From Microbacterium neungamense (GTDB lineage Bacteria; Actinomycetota; Actinomycetes; Actinomycetales; Microbacteriaceae), in the NCBI RefSeq assembly GCF_024971095.1, contig NZ_CP069717.1, positions 1,736,001 to 1,800,000 on the forward strand: DNA of 64,000 nucleotides. The letters run 5' to 3'. Under the pieces are notes generated by a model that was not told the origin of the DNA, did not search any database, and saw only the letters and a program-made list of their open reading frames with translations. Both the position numbers and the translations under genes were made by a program. Positions 55,445 to 64,000 of the stretch are shown here, one piece after another (within the stretch, counting starts at the first letter, position 1; each line of letters begins with the position of its first letter).

Positions 55445-55581
55445 ATCTTCGGCCTTTTCTCGTTACACCGAGGTGATACGCGGAGGAGCGCACGACGGCC
55501 GTGCTCCCAGTGCGCGGCATCCTGCAAACCATCCGCGGACCCGTTGTGGCGAGCGTCCAACGGCTCCCCGCGCCCCGGCAC

Positions 55582-55587
55582 TAGGGT
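55582..55587 (+). promoter_or_regulatory. -10 box of leaderless accD promoter
   Basis: TAGGGT ends 7 nt before the GTG at 55595, the spacing expected when transcription begins at the start codon. There is no ribosome-binding site. Confidence 0.6.
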
Positions 55588-55594
55588 GGATTCC

Positions 55595-57184
55595 GTGACG
55601 GACACGCCTGACCTCTCGACCACGGCCGCCAAGATCGCGGACCTGCGCGCGCGATACACCGAAGCGGTCATCGACGCGGAGAAGAAAGCCCAGGAGAAGC
55701 AGCACGCCAAGGGCAAGATGACCGCCCGCGAGCGGATCGAGCTGCTGGTCGACAAGGGCAGCTTCGTCGAGTTCGACGAGTACGTCCGACACCGCACCAC
55801 CGCCTTCGGCATGGACCGCAACCGCCCTTACGGCGACTCCGTCGTCACGGGCATCGGCACGATCCACGGCCGCACCGTGGCGGTGTACTCCCAGGACTTC
55901 ACCACCTTCGGCGGCTCGCTCGGCGAGGTCTCCGGCGACAAGATCATCAAGATCATGGAGTTCGCCCTCCAAGGCGGGATGCCGATCGTCGGCATCCTCG
56001 ACTCCGGCGGGGCGCGCATCCAGGAGGGCGTGCTCGCGCTCAGCAAGTACGGCGAGATCTTCCGGCTGAACACCCGCTCGTCCGGGGTCATCCCGCAGAT
56101 CTCGATCATCATGGGACCGGCCGCCGGCGGCGCCGTGTACGGCCCGGCGCTCACCGACTTCGTCATCATGGTCGACAAGACCAGCCAGATGTTCGTCACC
56201 GGCCCCGACGTGATCAAGACGGTCACCGGCGAGGACGTCGGCATGGAGGACCTCGGCGGCGCGCTCACGCACAACACCCGCTCCGGCGTCGCGCACTACC
56301 TCGCCGAGGACGAGGACGATGCGATCGACTACGCACGCACGCTGCTCGGGTTCCTGCCCGACAACAACATGGCCGAGATCCCGGCGTACGAGACGTCGTT
56401 CGAGTTCCAGACGACGGATGCCGACCGCAGCCTGAACACGATCATCCCCGACTCCCCCAACCAGCCCTACGACATCCACGACGTCATCCAGCACGTGGTG
56501 GACGACGGCGACTTCCTCGAGGTGCAGCCGCTGTTCGCGCCGAACATCGTGATCGGCTTCGGCCGGGTCGAGGGCCGCTCGGTCGGGATCATCGCCAACC
56601 AGCCGTCGCAGATGGCCGGCACGCTCAACATCGACGCGGGCGAGAAGGCCAGCCGCTTCGTCCGCTTCTGCGACGCGTTCTCGATCCCGATCGTCACCCT
56701 CGTCGACGTGCCCGGATACCTGCCCGGCACCGACCAGGAGTGGACCGGCGTCATCCGCCGCGGCGCCAAGCTGATCTACGCCTACGCCGAGGCGACCGTG
56801 CCCCTGGTGACCGTGATCCTGCGCAAGGCCTACGGCGGTGCCTACATCGTGATGGGCTCGAAGCAGCTGGGCGCCGACGTGAACCTCGCCTGGCCCACCG
56901 CCGAGATCGCGGTGATGGGCGGCCAGGGCGCCGTCAACATCCTGTACCGGGGAGAGATCAAGCGGGCCGAGGAGGCCGGTGAGGACGTCGCGGCGGTGCG
57001 CACGCGGCTGGCCAACGAGTACACGTACAGCGTCACCTCGCCGTTCCTCGCCGCCGAGCGCGGCGAGATCGACGGCATCATCGAGCCCGCGGCCACCCGC
57101 GTCGCCATCGCCAAGGCCCTCCGGGCCCTGCGCGGCAAGCGGGCAGAGCTGCCGCCGAAGAAGCACGGGAACATCCCGCTGTGA
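55595..57184 (+). CDS. accD: Acyl-CoA carboxylase carboxyltransferase (beta) subunit
   Basis: This 529-residue subunit transfers CO2 from carboxybiotin to acetyl- or propionyl-CoA. It belongs to the AccD/PccB type. [25 protein letters not shown] is at about 40-65; the oxyanion-hole loops are [16 protein letters not shown] and [47 protein letters not shown] and [10 protein letters not shown] complete the domain pair. Start GTG 55595 ([14 protein letters not shown]) is fixed by TAGGGT 7 nt upstream. The stop overlaps accE by 4 nt (GTGA). Preferred substrate length is not predictable. Confidence 0.95.
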   Translation: MTDTPDLSTTAAKIADLRARYTEAVIDAEKKAQEKQHAKGKMTARERIELLVDKGSFVEFDEYVRHRTTAFGMDRNRPYGDSVVTGIGTIHGRTVAVYSQDFTTFGGSLGEVSGDKIIKIMEFALQGGMPIVGILDSGGARIQEGVLALSKYGEIFRLNTRSSGVIPQISIIMGPAAGGAVYGPALTDFVIMVDKTSQMFVTGPDVIKTVTGEDVGMEDLGGALTHNTRSGVAHYLAEDEDDAIDYARTLLGFLPDNNMAEIPAYETSFEFQTTDADRSLNTIIPDSPNQPYDIHDVIQHVVDDGDFLEVQPLFAPNIVIGFGRVEGRSVGIIANQPSQMAGTLNIDAGEKASRFVRFCDAFSIPIVTLVDVPGYLPGTDQEWTGVIRRGAKLIYAYAEATVPLVTVILRKAYGGAYIVMGSKQLGADVNLAWPTAEIAVMGGQGAVNILYRGEIKRAEEAGEDVAAVRTRLANEYTYSVTSPFLAAERGEIDGIIEPAATRVAIAKALRALRGKRAELPPKKHGNIPL

Positions 57185-57393
57185 GCGAGCCGTCGCCGCA
57201 GCCGGCCATCGTGCGCGGAGCACCCACCGAGGAGGAGCTCGCCGCGCTGATCGCCGTCGTGAGCGAGGCCTACGCGCACGAGAGCGAGGAGGCCGTGGCG
57301 GAGCAGCCGCCGGTCTCGGTGTGGCAGCGCACCCAGCGCGGGCTGCGCCGTCCACTGCGGCGCGACATCCCCTGGGGCCGCTTCTCCGGCTGA
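57181..57393 (+). CDS. accE: Acyl-CoA carboxylase epsilon subunit
   Basis: This 70-residue small subunit of actinobacterial acyl-CoA carboxylase stabilises the beta-alpha complex. The family pattern is clear: [21 protein letters not shown] near the start and [23 protein letters not shown] at the C-terminus. The GTG at 57181 overlaps the accD stop codon, giving coupled translation. Its presence supports a role for accD in propionyl/acetyl-CoA carboxylation. Confidence 0.9.
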   Translation: MSEPSPQPAIVRGAPTEEELAALIAVVSEAYAHESEEAVAEQPPVSVWQRTQRGLRRPLRRDIPWGRFSG

Positions 57394-57762
57394 GGATGCC
57401 GTCCGAGCGGCGATCCCTTCCGGAAGGCCGGATCTGCCCCCGAAGAGCCGGTTTTGTCCCCCGAAATACCTACAGACAGACCCGTTGCGAATCGGAAGAC
57501 TGGTGTCAACGCTTCGCGTTAGGCGGATGCTCTGTCCCAGGGTAGGCAGACGCACAACCGCCCTTTAGCGGACAGTTTTCGGGTAGCTGTTCCGCGCTGG
57601 CGAGGGGCGGGCGGCTTCGCCGCCCCTCGCCCTCTCTCTCCCCCAGCCGATCGGATCCCCAGCCGGTCGGCCCTGGACGACCGGGCGGTCCTGGACAGCC
57701 GCGCTCACGCCCGATCCGTCCGTCTGCGCGACGGATCGGACGACGCCGGGCGGATGCCGCGC
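57394..57762 (+). other. 369-nt gap downstream of accE, containing a candidate small RNA
   Basis: No protein gene is supported. Composition is less GC-rich between 57430 and 57590 than in the flanks. There are an AACGC-TTC-GCGTT palindrome near 57508-57520, a bulged hairpin at 57568-57595 and a strong intrinsic-type terminator at 57599-57631. From about 57632 to 57762 I see nothing but GC-rich sequence. Confidence 0.5.
57568..57631 (+). terminator. Hairpin plus strong terminator downstream of accE
   Basis: GCGGACAG pairs with CTGTTCCGC (one bulge) at 57568-57595. Immediately after it, GGCGAGGGGCGG at 57599-57610 pairs perfectly with 57620-57631, followed by a pyrimidine-rich CTCTCTCTCCCCC tail. 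The pair is more than 170 nt from the accE stop, so it may end an independent transcript as well as accDE. Confidence 0.7.
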
Positions 57763-58764
57763 TCAGTCCGCCTTCCGACGCGGGATCTCGTGCCACAGGT
57801 CGACCCCGTCCTCGTCGTGCCCGCCGGCCGCCCGGCCGACCACCGTCACCGCGACGGTCTCATCCCGGCCGGCGCGGATGATCACCCGCTCGGACCGCAC
57901 CTCAGCGAGCACGTCGGCGAGCTCGTCCCGGATCTGCGCTCGCCGCTCCTCCGGCACGTCATCCAGACCGCCCTCGTCGAACACGGTGACCACGACGCCA
58001 CGGCGCCGGGCAGCCTGGATCGCGTCCCGCACCGCATCGTTGAGCAGACTCGCCCCGCGCAGCTCGTCCCGCAGCCGCCCCTCGGCGAGCCGCGCCTCCA
58101 GCCGCTCCTCCGGAGTGAGCCGACCCTGCGCGGCGACCGTCCTGCCCAGCACGGGGCCGGCCACCTCGAGCGCGAGCTGCACCCGCATCCGCCTCTCCCG
58201 CTGCCGCACCAGCTGCGTCGCATGCCAGGCCGACACGGCCTGCTGGATGTCCGCCAGCCGCTCCGTGTCGCGCACCGCCCGCCCCCAGAAGAACACCAGC
58301 AGCTGCGCCAGCACGAGCCAGGTGATGGAGCCGACGAGACCGAAGGTGAAGGCCTCGCCGATGCCGAGGAAGGCGCAGGCCGACACGATCAGCGTCGCCA
58401 GGATCACCCAGCCGAACATCGGTCGCCGCCGCACCACGCAGACCACGCCGAGCAGGCCGATCCCCCCGATGTACCAGGTGGCGAAGGGCGCGGTGCGCAC
58501 CGCCGGCTCGAGGGACAGGTTGACCAGCACGGGGATCACGGCGCTCGCGGCGAGCGCGAGGACGGCGGCCCACAGCGGCATCCGTACGCTCACCGCCTGC
58601 TGCACGAGGACGACGGTGAGGATCGTCGCCAGGTAGAGGAAGATCGCCGCGACCATCAGCAGCGGCGCTGTGGGCTGCACGATCCACCACACCGCGCGCG
58701 CAGCGAAGTACACCGCGAACCCGAGGGCGAGACCGGTGGCCATGCTGCGGACGGTGCGCCTCAT
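57763..58764 (-). CDS. Membrane protein, degenerate sensor-kinase-like partner
   Basis: This 333-residue protein has about six spans in the first 170 residues (for example LLMVAAIFLYLATILTVVLVQQ, MFGWVILATLIVSACAFLGIG). A cytoplasmic part follows with a helical DTERLADIQQAVSAWHATQLVRQRERRMRVQLALE (about 172-208). Its C-terminal domain, RRGVVVTVFDEGGLDDVPEERRAQI to the end, resembles a reduced kinase ATPase-like fold without recognisable N- and G-boxes. Start ATG 58764 overlaps the histidine kinase stop. It is probably a coupled modulator of that kinase; family uncertain. Confidence 0.65.
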   Translation of the reverse strand: MRRTVRSMATGLALGFAVYFAARAVWWIVQPTAPLLMVAAIFLYLATILTVVLVQQAVSVRMPLWAAVLALAASAVIPVLVNLSLEPAVRTAPFATWYIGGIGLLGVVCVVRRRPMFGWVILATLIVSACAFLGIGEAFTFGLVGSITWLVLAQLLVFFWGRAVRDTERLADIQQAVSAWHATQLVRQRERRMRVQLALEVAGPVLGRTVAAQGRLTPEERLEARLAEGRLRDELRGASLLNDAVRDAIQAARRRGVVVTVFDEGGLDDVPEERRAQIRDELADVLAEVRSERVIIRAGRDETVAVTVVGRAAGGHDEDGVDLWHEIPRRKAD

Positions 58765-59996
58765 GCCGCCTCCCACGACAGGGTGACGGTCGTCCCGCCG
58801 GGCCCGGACCGGACGTCCGCGGTCCCGGCGATGGCCGCCATCCGGGCCAGGATCGATGCGCGGATGCCGAGCCGGTCCGCCCCGATCGCGTCGACGTCGA
58901 AGCCGGGGCCGCTGTCGAGGACCGTCACCGACATGGCATCCGGTCGCGCGGCCTCCACCACGACGTGCAGGCCGCGCCCGCCCGCGTGCGTCATCGCGTT
59001 GCCGATCGCCTGACGCGCGGCGAGCACGATCGCGCGCGCCACCCGCTCCGGGATCGCCGCCGGGACGCCCCGCTCCTCCACGACGGCGTCGGCGCCCAGC
59101 TCGGACAGCGCCCGCCGCAGCTCCGCGACGACCTGCACGCCCGCGATCGGCTGCTCGTTGCCCTCCTGCGCGATCGACGCCTCCGTGTTCGCCAGCCGGG
59201 TGAGCGCCTCCCTCGCCATCCCCGCGGCCAGGCCGCGCTCGCGGTCGCTCTCGGCGCGCTCGGCCGCGATGAGCGCCGCGAGCACGCTGTCGTGCATGAG
59301 CGCGGCCAGCGACACCCGCTCCTCCTCGGCGGCGGTGGCGGCCGCGGCCCGGGCGTAGGCGGAGACGGTCTGCGAGCGCACCTCGTCGACCCCGCCGGCG
59401 ACCTGACGGAACATCCACGCCAGGGAGACGATCACCATGCCGAGGATCAGGGTGAACGACACGTCGAACGCGGTCGAGATCCAGAAGCTCTGCGAGAACT
59501 CCCCCTGCACGAGCCGCACGAAGCCGTACACGAACGGGACGGCGATGGCCCACGCGAACTGCAGCACCACGGGGAAGGCGATCATGGCCGCGGCCACCCC
59601 GATGTTGACCAGGAAGAAGATCCACGGCTGGGTGTCCGGCGTGCGCACCGCCGGGTTCACCACCTGCGGCCACAGCAGCAGCGCCAGCACGTACACGACG
59701 GCGAACGTCCCGCACGCCTGCCGGGCCCACCGGCCGGTGATGCAGGCCAGGATCATCGCCAGCAGCGGGCCGAACACCATGATCATCATCGCGATGCGCG
59801 CGGGGTCCGCCTCGGGCAGCCGGGTGATCGCGGCGAACAGCGCCTGCGCCCCCAGCGCCGTGGATCCGATCGCGGTGACGATGCCGAGGATGCGCTCCAT
59901 CCGCTCCCCGGTGAAGCGCTCGAACTCGCCGCCGTTCACCCCGGGCGACGGGATGCGGCTCCACGCCTCCCGGATGGACCCGGCCTCAGCCGCCAC
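58761..59996 (-). CDS. Sensor histidine kinase (NarX/DesK-like)
   Basis: This 411-residue kinase has about six membrane spans between residues 36 and 196. A cytoplasmic dimerisation helix follows, with the phosphoacceptor His235 in SLAALMHDSVLAAL. The ATPase domain has an N-box-like ARAIVLAARQAIGNAMTHAGG and G-box LDSGPGFDVDAIGADRLGIRASI. The lack of a large extracytoplasmic domain suggests a membrane-borne signal. GTG 59996 overlaps the response-regulator gene by 11 nt. The order RR-HK-membrane partner is one operon. Confidence 0.88.
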   Translation of the reverse strand: MAAEAGSIREAWSRIPSPGVNGGEFERFTGERMERILGIVTAIGSTALGAQALFAAITRLPEADPARIAMMIMVFGPLLAMILACITGRWARQACGTFAVVYVLALLLWPQVVNPAVRTPDTQPWIFFLVNIGVAAAMIAFPVVLQFAWAIAVPFVYGFVRLVQGEFSQSFWISTAFDVSFTLILGMVIVSLAWMFRQVAGGVDEVRSQTVSAYARAAAATAAEEERVSLAALMHDSVLAALIAAERAESDRERGLAAGMAREALTRLANTEASIAQEGNEQPIAGVQVVAELRRALSELGADAVVEERGVPAAIPERVARAIVLAARQAIGNAMTHAGGRGLHVVVEAARPDAMSVTVLDSGPGFDVDAIGADRLGIRASILARMAAIAGTADVRSGPGGTTVTLSWEAA

Positions 59997-60648
59997 TCGT
60001 CACCCCGTCGGGGGAGACGATGCCGTCCTCCATCGCGCGGCGCAGCAGGTCGACCTTCGTCGGCGCGGGGCGTCCGACCTCGACGTACTTCACCCGGATG
60101 CGGGTGATGTTCTCCTTCGCCGTGGAGTACGCGACGCCGAGCCGCTCCGCCACGACCTTCAGCGGCAGCCCCGTCGCGTACAGGCGCAGCACCTCGCGCT
60201 CCCGGCTGGAGAGCTGCGCGTGGGCGAACTCGCGGTCCCCGTCGACGGCGCTGGCCCATTCGACGTTGTTCAGCGCGTCTCCGCGGGCGACCGTGCGGAT
60301 CGCGTCGAGCACGTCGTCGAGCGCGGAGGACTTGCTCACCACCCCGGCGGCGCCGGCCACGAGCGCCTCGCGCACCGCGGCCGGCCGGTCGGCGACGCTG
60401 TGGATCACGACGCTCGCGCCGTCGGCGACGAGGGTCGCCACGTTCTCGGTCACCGTGGTGCCGTCCCCGAGGGTGAGGTCGAGGACGACGACGTCCACCG
60501 GCGGGGCATCCGACGACGCGCGCCATGCGAGGTACTCGCGCACGGTCGCGCCGGAGAACACGACGGTCTGCTCACCGTCGCGCTGGCAGGCCGCTTCCAG
60601 GCCGAGACGCACGGACTCGTGGTCGTCGATGAGGGCGACGGTGCTCAT
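59986..60648 (-). CDS. NarL/LuxR-family response regulator
   Basis: This 220-residue regulator has a receiver domain with acidic pair Asp8-Asp9 (ALIDDHESVR), phosphoacceptor Asp57 in VVVLDLTLGD, and the conserved Lys in GVVSKSSALDD. A C-terminal LuxR helix-turn-helix follows (about 144-190; LSSREREVLRLYATGLPLKVVAERLGVAYSTAKENI). The HTH has Lys-Glu-Asn where Val-Lys-Asn is more usual. It is first in its operon and should be phosphorylated by the adjacent kinase. Targets are not evident here. Start ATG 60648. Confidence 0.92.
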   Translation of the reverse strand: MSTVALIDDHESVRLGLEAACQRDGEQTVVFSGATVREYLAWRASSDAPPVDVVVLDLTLGDGTTVTENVATLVADGASVVIHSVADRPAAVREALVAGAAGVVSKSSALDDVLDAIRTVARGDALNNVEWASAVDGDREFAHAQLSSREREVLRLYATGLPLKVVAERLGVAYSTAKENITRIRVKYVEVGRPAPTKVDLLRRAMEDGIVSPDGVTSGG

Positions 60649-60694
60649 ACGCTCAGCCTACTGACGGCTTCCGCGGTCGCGAGACGGCCCGCCG

Positions 60695-61912
60695 TCACGA
60701 CGCCGCGGGCAGCAGCAGCGCCACCGTCTCGAAATGGTGCGTGTGCGGGAACAGGTCGAAGGCGCGCAGCCGCTCCACCCGCCAGCCGAGGTCGCGGAAC
60801 GTGCCGAGATCGCGGGCGAGCGCCACCGGATCGCACGCGACGTAGGCGATCGCCTCCGGGGAGAGCGCGTGCACGCCCTCCACGACCGCGCGCCCCGCGC
60901 CCGAGCGCGGCGGGTCCAGCACCACGGTTCCTGCGCGCGTGCCCTCGGGCGCACCCGCCAGGAACCGGTCGACGCGGGCGGTGACCGCCTCGACGTCGAG
61001 GTCTGCGAGATTCTCCCGCGCGTGGGCCGTGGCGCGCGGATCGGACTCCACCGTGACGATGTCCGTGGCGCCGAGCCCGGCGAGGGTGGCGGAGAGCAGG
61101 CCGACGCCGCCGTACAGGTCGAAGTGCGTGGCATCCGGATCGACCCGCCCGGCGAGGGCGTCCACGACCGCGTCGTGCAGCGTCCGCGCGGCCGCCGGAT
61201 GCACCTGCCAGAACCCGCCGGCATCGAGCCGGAAGTCGCGTCCGGCCACCGTCTCGACGATGGTCTCCGGCGCCGGACGGTGCCGTCCCCGGTCCGGGCG
61301 GGCGAGCACCCGCACGCGGCCGTCCGCGGGCTCGACGAGATCGACGCGCCCGGGCTTCAGGCCCCGCAGCCCGCGCGCCGCCTCCGCCACCGCGGGGCGG
61401 GCGAGCGGATGCGAGGACACCTCGATCACCCGGTGGCTGCGCGGCGCGTATGGGCCGATCCGCCCGTCCTCGGCCACGTGCAGGGTGAGCCGCGTGCGCC
61501 ACCCCAGCCCGTCGCCATCGTCGAGACCGGCCACCGCCGGGGCCTCCAGGCCGCCGCCGGCGAACCGGTCCAGCGCCTCCTGCAACACCCGCCGCTTGAG
61601 CACCCGCTGATGGTCCAGGGCGATATGCCCCAGGTCGGCGCCGCCGGCGCGGTCCTGCGGCGCGCGCGTGATCTCCGCCTCCGGCCACACGTGCGGGCGG
61701 CGGTGGGGGGATGCCTCGAGCACGTCCACGGCGTCGGCCCGCCAGAACCGGCGGGTCTCCCCGCTGCCCTCGGCCAGCCGCGCACGCACCCGCTCCCCGG
61801 GGATGGCATCCGACACGAACACCACCCGTCCCTCGTGCCGGGCGACGACCGTGCCGCCGTGGGCGATGCCGGTGATATCGAGATCGAGGGTGTCGCCAGC
61901 GGGAGAGGTCAT
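60695..61912 (-). CDS. TrmA/RumA-type RNA uracil methyltransferase
   Basis: This 405-residue protein methylates C5 of a uridine in rRNA or tRNA. It has an N-terminal TRAM-like domain (LDLDITGIAHGGTVVARHEGRVVFVSDAIPGERVRARL, about 9-46). The SAM-binding motif region FDLYGGVGLLSATLAG and LDPPRSGAG lead to the nucleophile Cys in AYVACDPVALARDL. The cluster of Cys for a 4Fe-4S centre found in RlmD is not seen. Target base unknown. Start ATG 61912 has GGAGG directly upstream; the divergent maf promoter overlaps the region. Confidence 0.88.
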   Translation of the reverse strand: MTSPAGDTLDLDITGIAHGGTVVARHEGRVVFVSDAIPGERVRARLAEGSGETRRFWRADAVDVLEASPHRRPHVWPEAEITRAPQDRAGGADLGHIALDHQRVLKRRVLQEALDRFAGGGLEAPAVAGLDDGDGLGWRTRLTLHVAEDGRIGPYAPRSHRVIEVSSHPLARPAVAEAARGLRGLKPGRVDLVEPADGRVRVLARPDRGRHRPAPETIVETVAGRDFRLDAGGFWQVHPAAARTLHDAVVDALAGRVDPDATHFDLYGGVGLLSATLAGLGATDIVTVESDPRATAHARENLADLDVEAVTARVDRFLAGAPEGTRAGTVVLDPPRSGAGRAVVEGVHALSPEAIAYVACDPVALARDLGTFRDLGWRVERLRAFDLFPHTHHFETVALLLPAAS

Positions 61913-61942
61913 CCTCCGATGATCCCAGATACCGTGGAGGGC

Positions 61943-62581
61943 ATGCGCGTGTGCCTGGCATCCACCTCCCCCGCCCGTCTGATGCTGCTGCGGCAGGCCG
62001 GGATCGAGCCGGTCACGATGGCGCCGCAGGTGGACGAGGAGGCGGTGGCGGCCGCCGCGGAGAGGGCGCGCGGCACCGCCCTGGCACCGGACGAGCTGGT
62101 GCTGCTGCTCGCTCGCGAGAAGGCCGCCGACGTGGCCCGGCGGCTGCGCGCCGAGCAGCCGGACTTCGACGGCCTCGTCGCCGGCGGCGATTCCATGTTC
62201 GAGATCGGCGGTCGGGTGTACGGCAAGCCCTACACGCCTGAGGAGGCCACCCGGCGCTGGCGCGGGATGCGCGGATCCACCGGGACACTGCACTCGGGGC
62301 ACTCCGTGTTCCGGCTCTCCCCCGGCGCCGACCCGCGCGAGGCAACGGCGGTCGCGGAGGCGTCGGTGACGTTCGCGGCGGACGTGTCGGATGCCGAGAT
62401 CGCCGCGTACGTGGCATCCGGCGAGCCGCTGCACGTGGCCGGCGCGTTCACCGTGGACAGCCTCGGCGGCGCGTTCATCACGCGCGTCGAGGGGGACCCG
62501 TCGACCGTGGTCGGGATGTCGCTGTCCACCCTCCGGCGCCTGGCCGGCGAGCTGGGCGTGGTGTGGACCGAGCTCTGGTGA
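61943..62581 (+). CDS. maf: Maf-family nucleoside triphosphate pyrophosphatase
   Basis: This 212-residue enzyme hydrolyses non-canonical or pyrimidine NTPs and is linked to septum control. Typical segments are CLASTSPARLMLLRQAGIEP, VAGGDSMFEIGGRVYGKPYTPEEATR, and TVDSLGGAFITRVEGDPSTVVGMSL. The acidic pair in DEEAVAAAAE is present. ATG 61943 stands 7 nt after TACCGT (61930-61935), leaderless. maf precedes the biotin carboxylase gene by 107 nt, a common actinobacterial order. Confidence 0.94.
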   Translation: MRVCLASTSPARLMLLRQAGIEPVTMAPQVDEEAVAAAAERARGTALAPDELVLLLAREKAADVARRLRAEQPDFDGLVAGGDSMFEIGGRVYGKPYTPEEATRRWRGMRGSTGTLHSGHSVFRLSPGADPREATAVAEASVTFAADVSDAEIAAYVASGEPLHVAGAFTVDSLGGAFITRVEGDPSTVVGMSLSTLRRLAGELGVVWTELW

Positions 62582-62675
62582 CGCGCGGGACGCCGCAGGC
62601 GCAGTGGTAGCCGGGACGACACGATCTCCGCGATTTCTTGTGGAGAGTCGTCAAAAGGAACGCGCGCGCACTCGC

Positions 62676-62681
62676 TAGGCT
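62676..62681 (+). promoter_or_regulatory. -10 box of leaderless biotin carboxylase promoter
   Basis: TAGGCT ends 7 nt before ATG 62689. No ribosome-binding site is present in the gap GACAGTC. Confidence 0.6.
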
Positions 62682-62688
62682 GACAGTC

Positions 62689-64000
62689 ATGCCTGATATC
62701 GCCAAGGTGCTCATCGCGAACCGCGGCGAGATCGCCGTACGCATCATCCGCGCCGCCCGTGACTCCGGGATCTCCTCCGTCGCCGTGTACGCCGACCAGG
62801 ATCGGGATGCGATGCACGCGCGACTCGCCGACGAGGCCTACGCCCTGGACGGCTCCACGAGTGCGGAGACGTACCTGCAGATCGACAAGATCCTGTCGGT
62901 GGCGCGCCGGTCCGGCGCCGACGCCGTGCACCCCGGCTACGGCTTCCTCGCCGAGAACGCCGAGTTCGCGCGCGCCGTGATCGGGGCAGGGCTCACCTGG
63001 ATCGGGCCCTCGCCGGAGGCGATCGAGGCCCTCGGCGACAAGGTGACCGCCCGGCACGTGGCGGAGAAGGTGGGCGCGCCGCTCGCCGCCGGCACCCCGG
63101 GGCCGGTGGACTCCGCCGACGAGGTGATCGCCTTCGCGAAGGAGCACGGCCTGCCCATCGCGATCAAGGCCGCGTACGGCGGCGGCGGGCGCGGGCTGAA
63201 GGTCGCCCGAGAGCTGGACGAGGTCGCCGAGCTGTTCGAGTCCGCCACGCGCGAGGCGGTCGCCGCCTTCGGCCGCGGCGAGTGCTTCGTGGAGAAGTAC
63301 CTCGACAAGCCCCGGCACGTCGAGACGCAGTGCCTCGCGGATGCCGCCGGCAACGTCGTCGTCATCTCCACGCGCGACTGCTCGCTGCAGCGGCGGCACC
63401 AGAAGCTGGTCGAGGAGGCGCCCGCGCCGTTCCTCACCGAGGAGCAGAACCGCGCCCTGTACGACGCATCCAAGGCGATCCTGCGCGAGGTCGGCTACGT
63501 CGGCGCCGGCACCTGCGAGTTCCTCATCGGCGCGGACGGCACCGTGTCCTTCCTCGAGGTGAACACCCGCCTGCAGGTGGAGCACCCCGTCTCCGAAGAG
63601 GTCACCGGCATCGACCTCGTCCGCGAGCAGTTCCGCATCGCCGCGGGCGGCACCATCGACTACGCCGACCCCGAACCGCAGGGCCACTCGATCGAGTTCC
63701 GCATCAACGGCGAAGACCCCGGCCGTGGCTTCCTGCCGCAGCCCGGGCCGATCCACGTGTTCAAGACGTTCGGCGGCCCCGGCATCCGTCTCGACTCCGG
63801 CGTCACCGCCGGCGACACGGTCTCCGGCGCGTTCGACTCGCTGCTGGCGAAGATCATCGTCACCGGCCGCAGCCGCGAGGAGGCCCTGGAGCGCGCCCGC
63901 CGCGCCCTGGACGAGTTCGAGGTCGCGGGCCTGCCCACCGTGCTCCCGTTCCATCGCAAGGTCGTCCGCGACCCCGCCTTCACCGCCGAGAACGGCGAGT
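62689..64000 (+). CDS. accC: Acyl-CoA carboxylase biotin carboxylase subunit (runs off the window)
   Basis: The first 437 codons are present. The biotin carboxylase N-domain begins [22 protein letters not shown] (here [20 protein letters not shown]). ATP-grasp signatures are [34 protein letters not shown], and [24 protein letters not shown]. The C-terminal biotin carboxylase domain starts [22 protein letters not shown]. The biotin-bearing domain expected at the C-terminus (AccA3 type) lies outside the window. It should act with the AccD-AccE pair about 5.5 kb upstream. Confidence 0.96.
   Translation, partial: MPDIAKVLIANRGEIAVRIIRAARDSGISSVAVYADQDRDAMHARLADEAYALDGSTSAETYLQIDKILSVARRSGADAVHPGYGFLAENAEFARAVIGAGLTWIGPSPEAIEALGDKVTARHVAEKVGAPLAAGTPGPVDSADEVIAFAKEHGLPIAIKAAYGGGGRGLKVARELDEVAELFESATREAVAAFGRGECFVEKYLDKPRHVETQCLADAAGNVVVISTRDCSLQRRHQKLVEEAPAPFLTEEQNRALYDASKAILREVGYVGAGTCEFLIGADGTVSFLEVNTRLQVEHPVSEEVTGIDLVREQFRIAAGGTIDYADPEPQGHSIEFRINGEDPGRGFLPQPGPIHVFKTFGGPGIRLDSGVTAGDTVSGAFDSLLAKIIVTGRSREEALERARRALDEFEVAGLPTVLPFHRKVVRDPAFTAENGE

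Overview
The window is about 64 kb of very GC-rich chromosome from an actinobacterium, most likely Microbacteriaceae and close to Microbacterium. The evidence is the set of actinobacterial families (PriA, DUF1844, DUF2510, DUF3039, a DUF4244-like pilin, the acyl-CoA carboxylase epsilon subunit, a POL-PE-LIG LigD, the gluABCD operon), the gene order (ftsE-ftsX-smpB; hisC-hisB-hisH-priA; infC-rpmI-rplT), and the many genes whose start codon lies 6-8 nt behind a TANNNT -10 box with no ribosome-binding site (leaderless transcripts). It is a core-genome region. I found no insertion sequence, phage, integrase or CRISPR array.

Layout. 1-3173 (minus): arginine genes argC-argJ-argB-argD(partial). 3496-6034 (minus): a ThiE'-ThiD-TenA thiamin gene joined to a truncated NAD-dependent epimerase. 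6141-10246 (minus): pheS-pheT and a cupin gene. 10315-13681 (minus): glutamate-type ABC importer. 13733-15921 (minus): SpoU rRNA/tRNA methyltransferase and infC-rpmI-rplT. 16185-20779: DUF1844, then SseB-like protein and histidine genes hisC-hisB-hisH-priA. 20907-22204: SOS pair lexA and a divergent LysM gene. 22301-25560 (minus): metF-metE. 25749-27740: S9 peptidase. 27762-30358 (minus): ftsE-ftsX-smpB. 30528-34356: DUF2510 membrane protein, prfB, MFS exporter. 34362-38796 (minus): Tad/Flp pilus locus tadA-tadB-tadC-flp-tadE-tadE-tadG. 38876-39346: a frameshifted small gene and tRNA-Leu(UAG). 39414-43699: DedA protein and the Ku/LigD end-joining pair. 43745-47936 (minus): zinc-type CDF exporter, murI-rph-rdgB and a damaged murQ. 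48025-51209: pncB, DUF3039 and an ABC permease. 51185-53353: an ABC ATPase with a very long Lys/Ala-rich N-terminus. 53552-55315: nucleotidyltransferase and an EcsC-like protein. 55595-57393: acyl-CoA carboxylase accD-accE. 57763-60648 (minus): response regulator, histidine kinase and a membrane partner. 60695-64000: TrmA/RumA-type methyltransferase, maf, and a biotin carboxylase gene that runs off the window.

How the genes fit together. Many are translationally coupled by 4-nt ATGA/GTGA overlaps (argC-argJ, argB-argD, pheS-pheT, gluC-gluD, hisB-hisH, metF-metE, tadA-tadB-tadC, rph-rdgB, accD-accE). DNA-damage functions appear twice: LexA with a probable SOS cell-division inhibitor, and Ku with LigD. 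Zinc homeostasis is suggested by a Zur-box-like site upstream of the CDF exporter.

Two themes stand out. First, a short repeat built on CTTCGACGGGCTCAGCGTC sits in frame inside coding sequences (pheT, ligD, the rph C-terminus, and a degenerate form in the S9 peptidase), giving DAEPV- or DASTGSASG-type peptides. Second, at least four genes are broken by single-base or larger deletions (argC, epimerase/thiE, murQ, the gene at 38876). That is unusual in a core region and may be either real decay or sequencing/assembly error.
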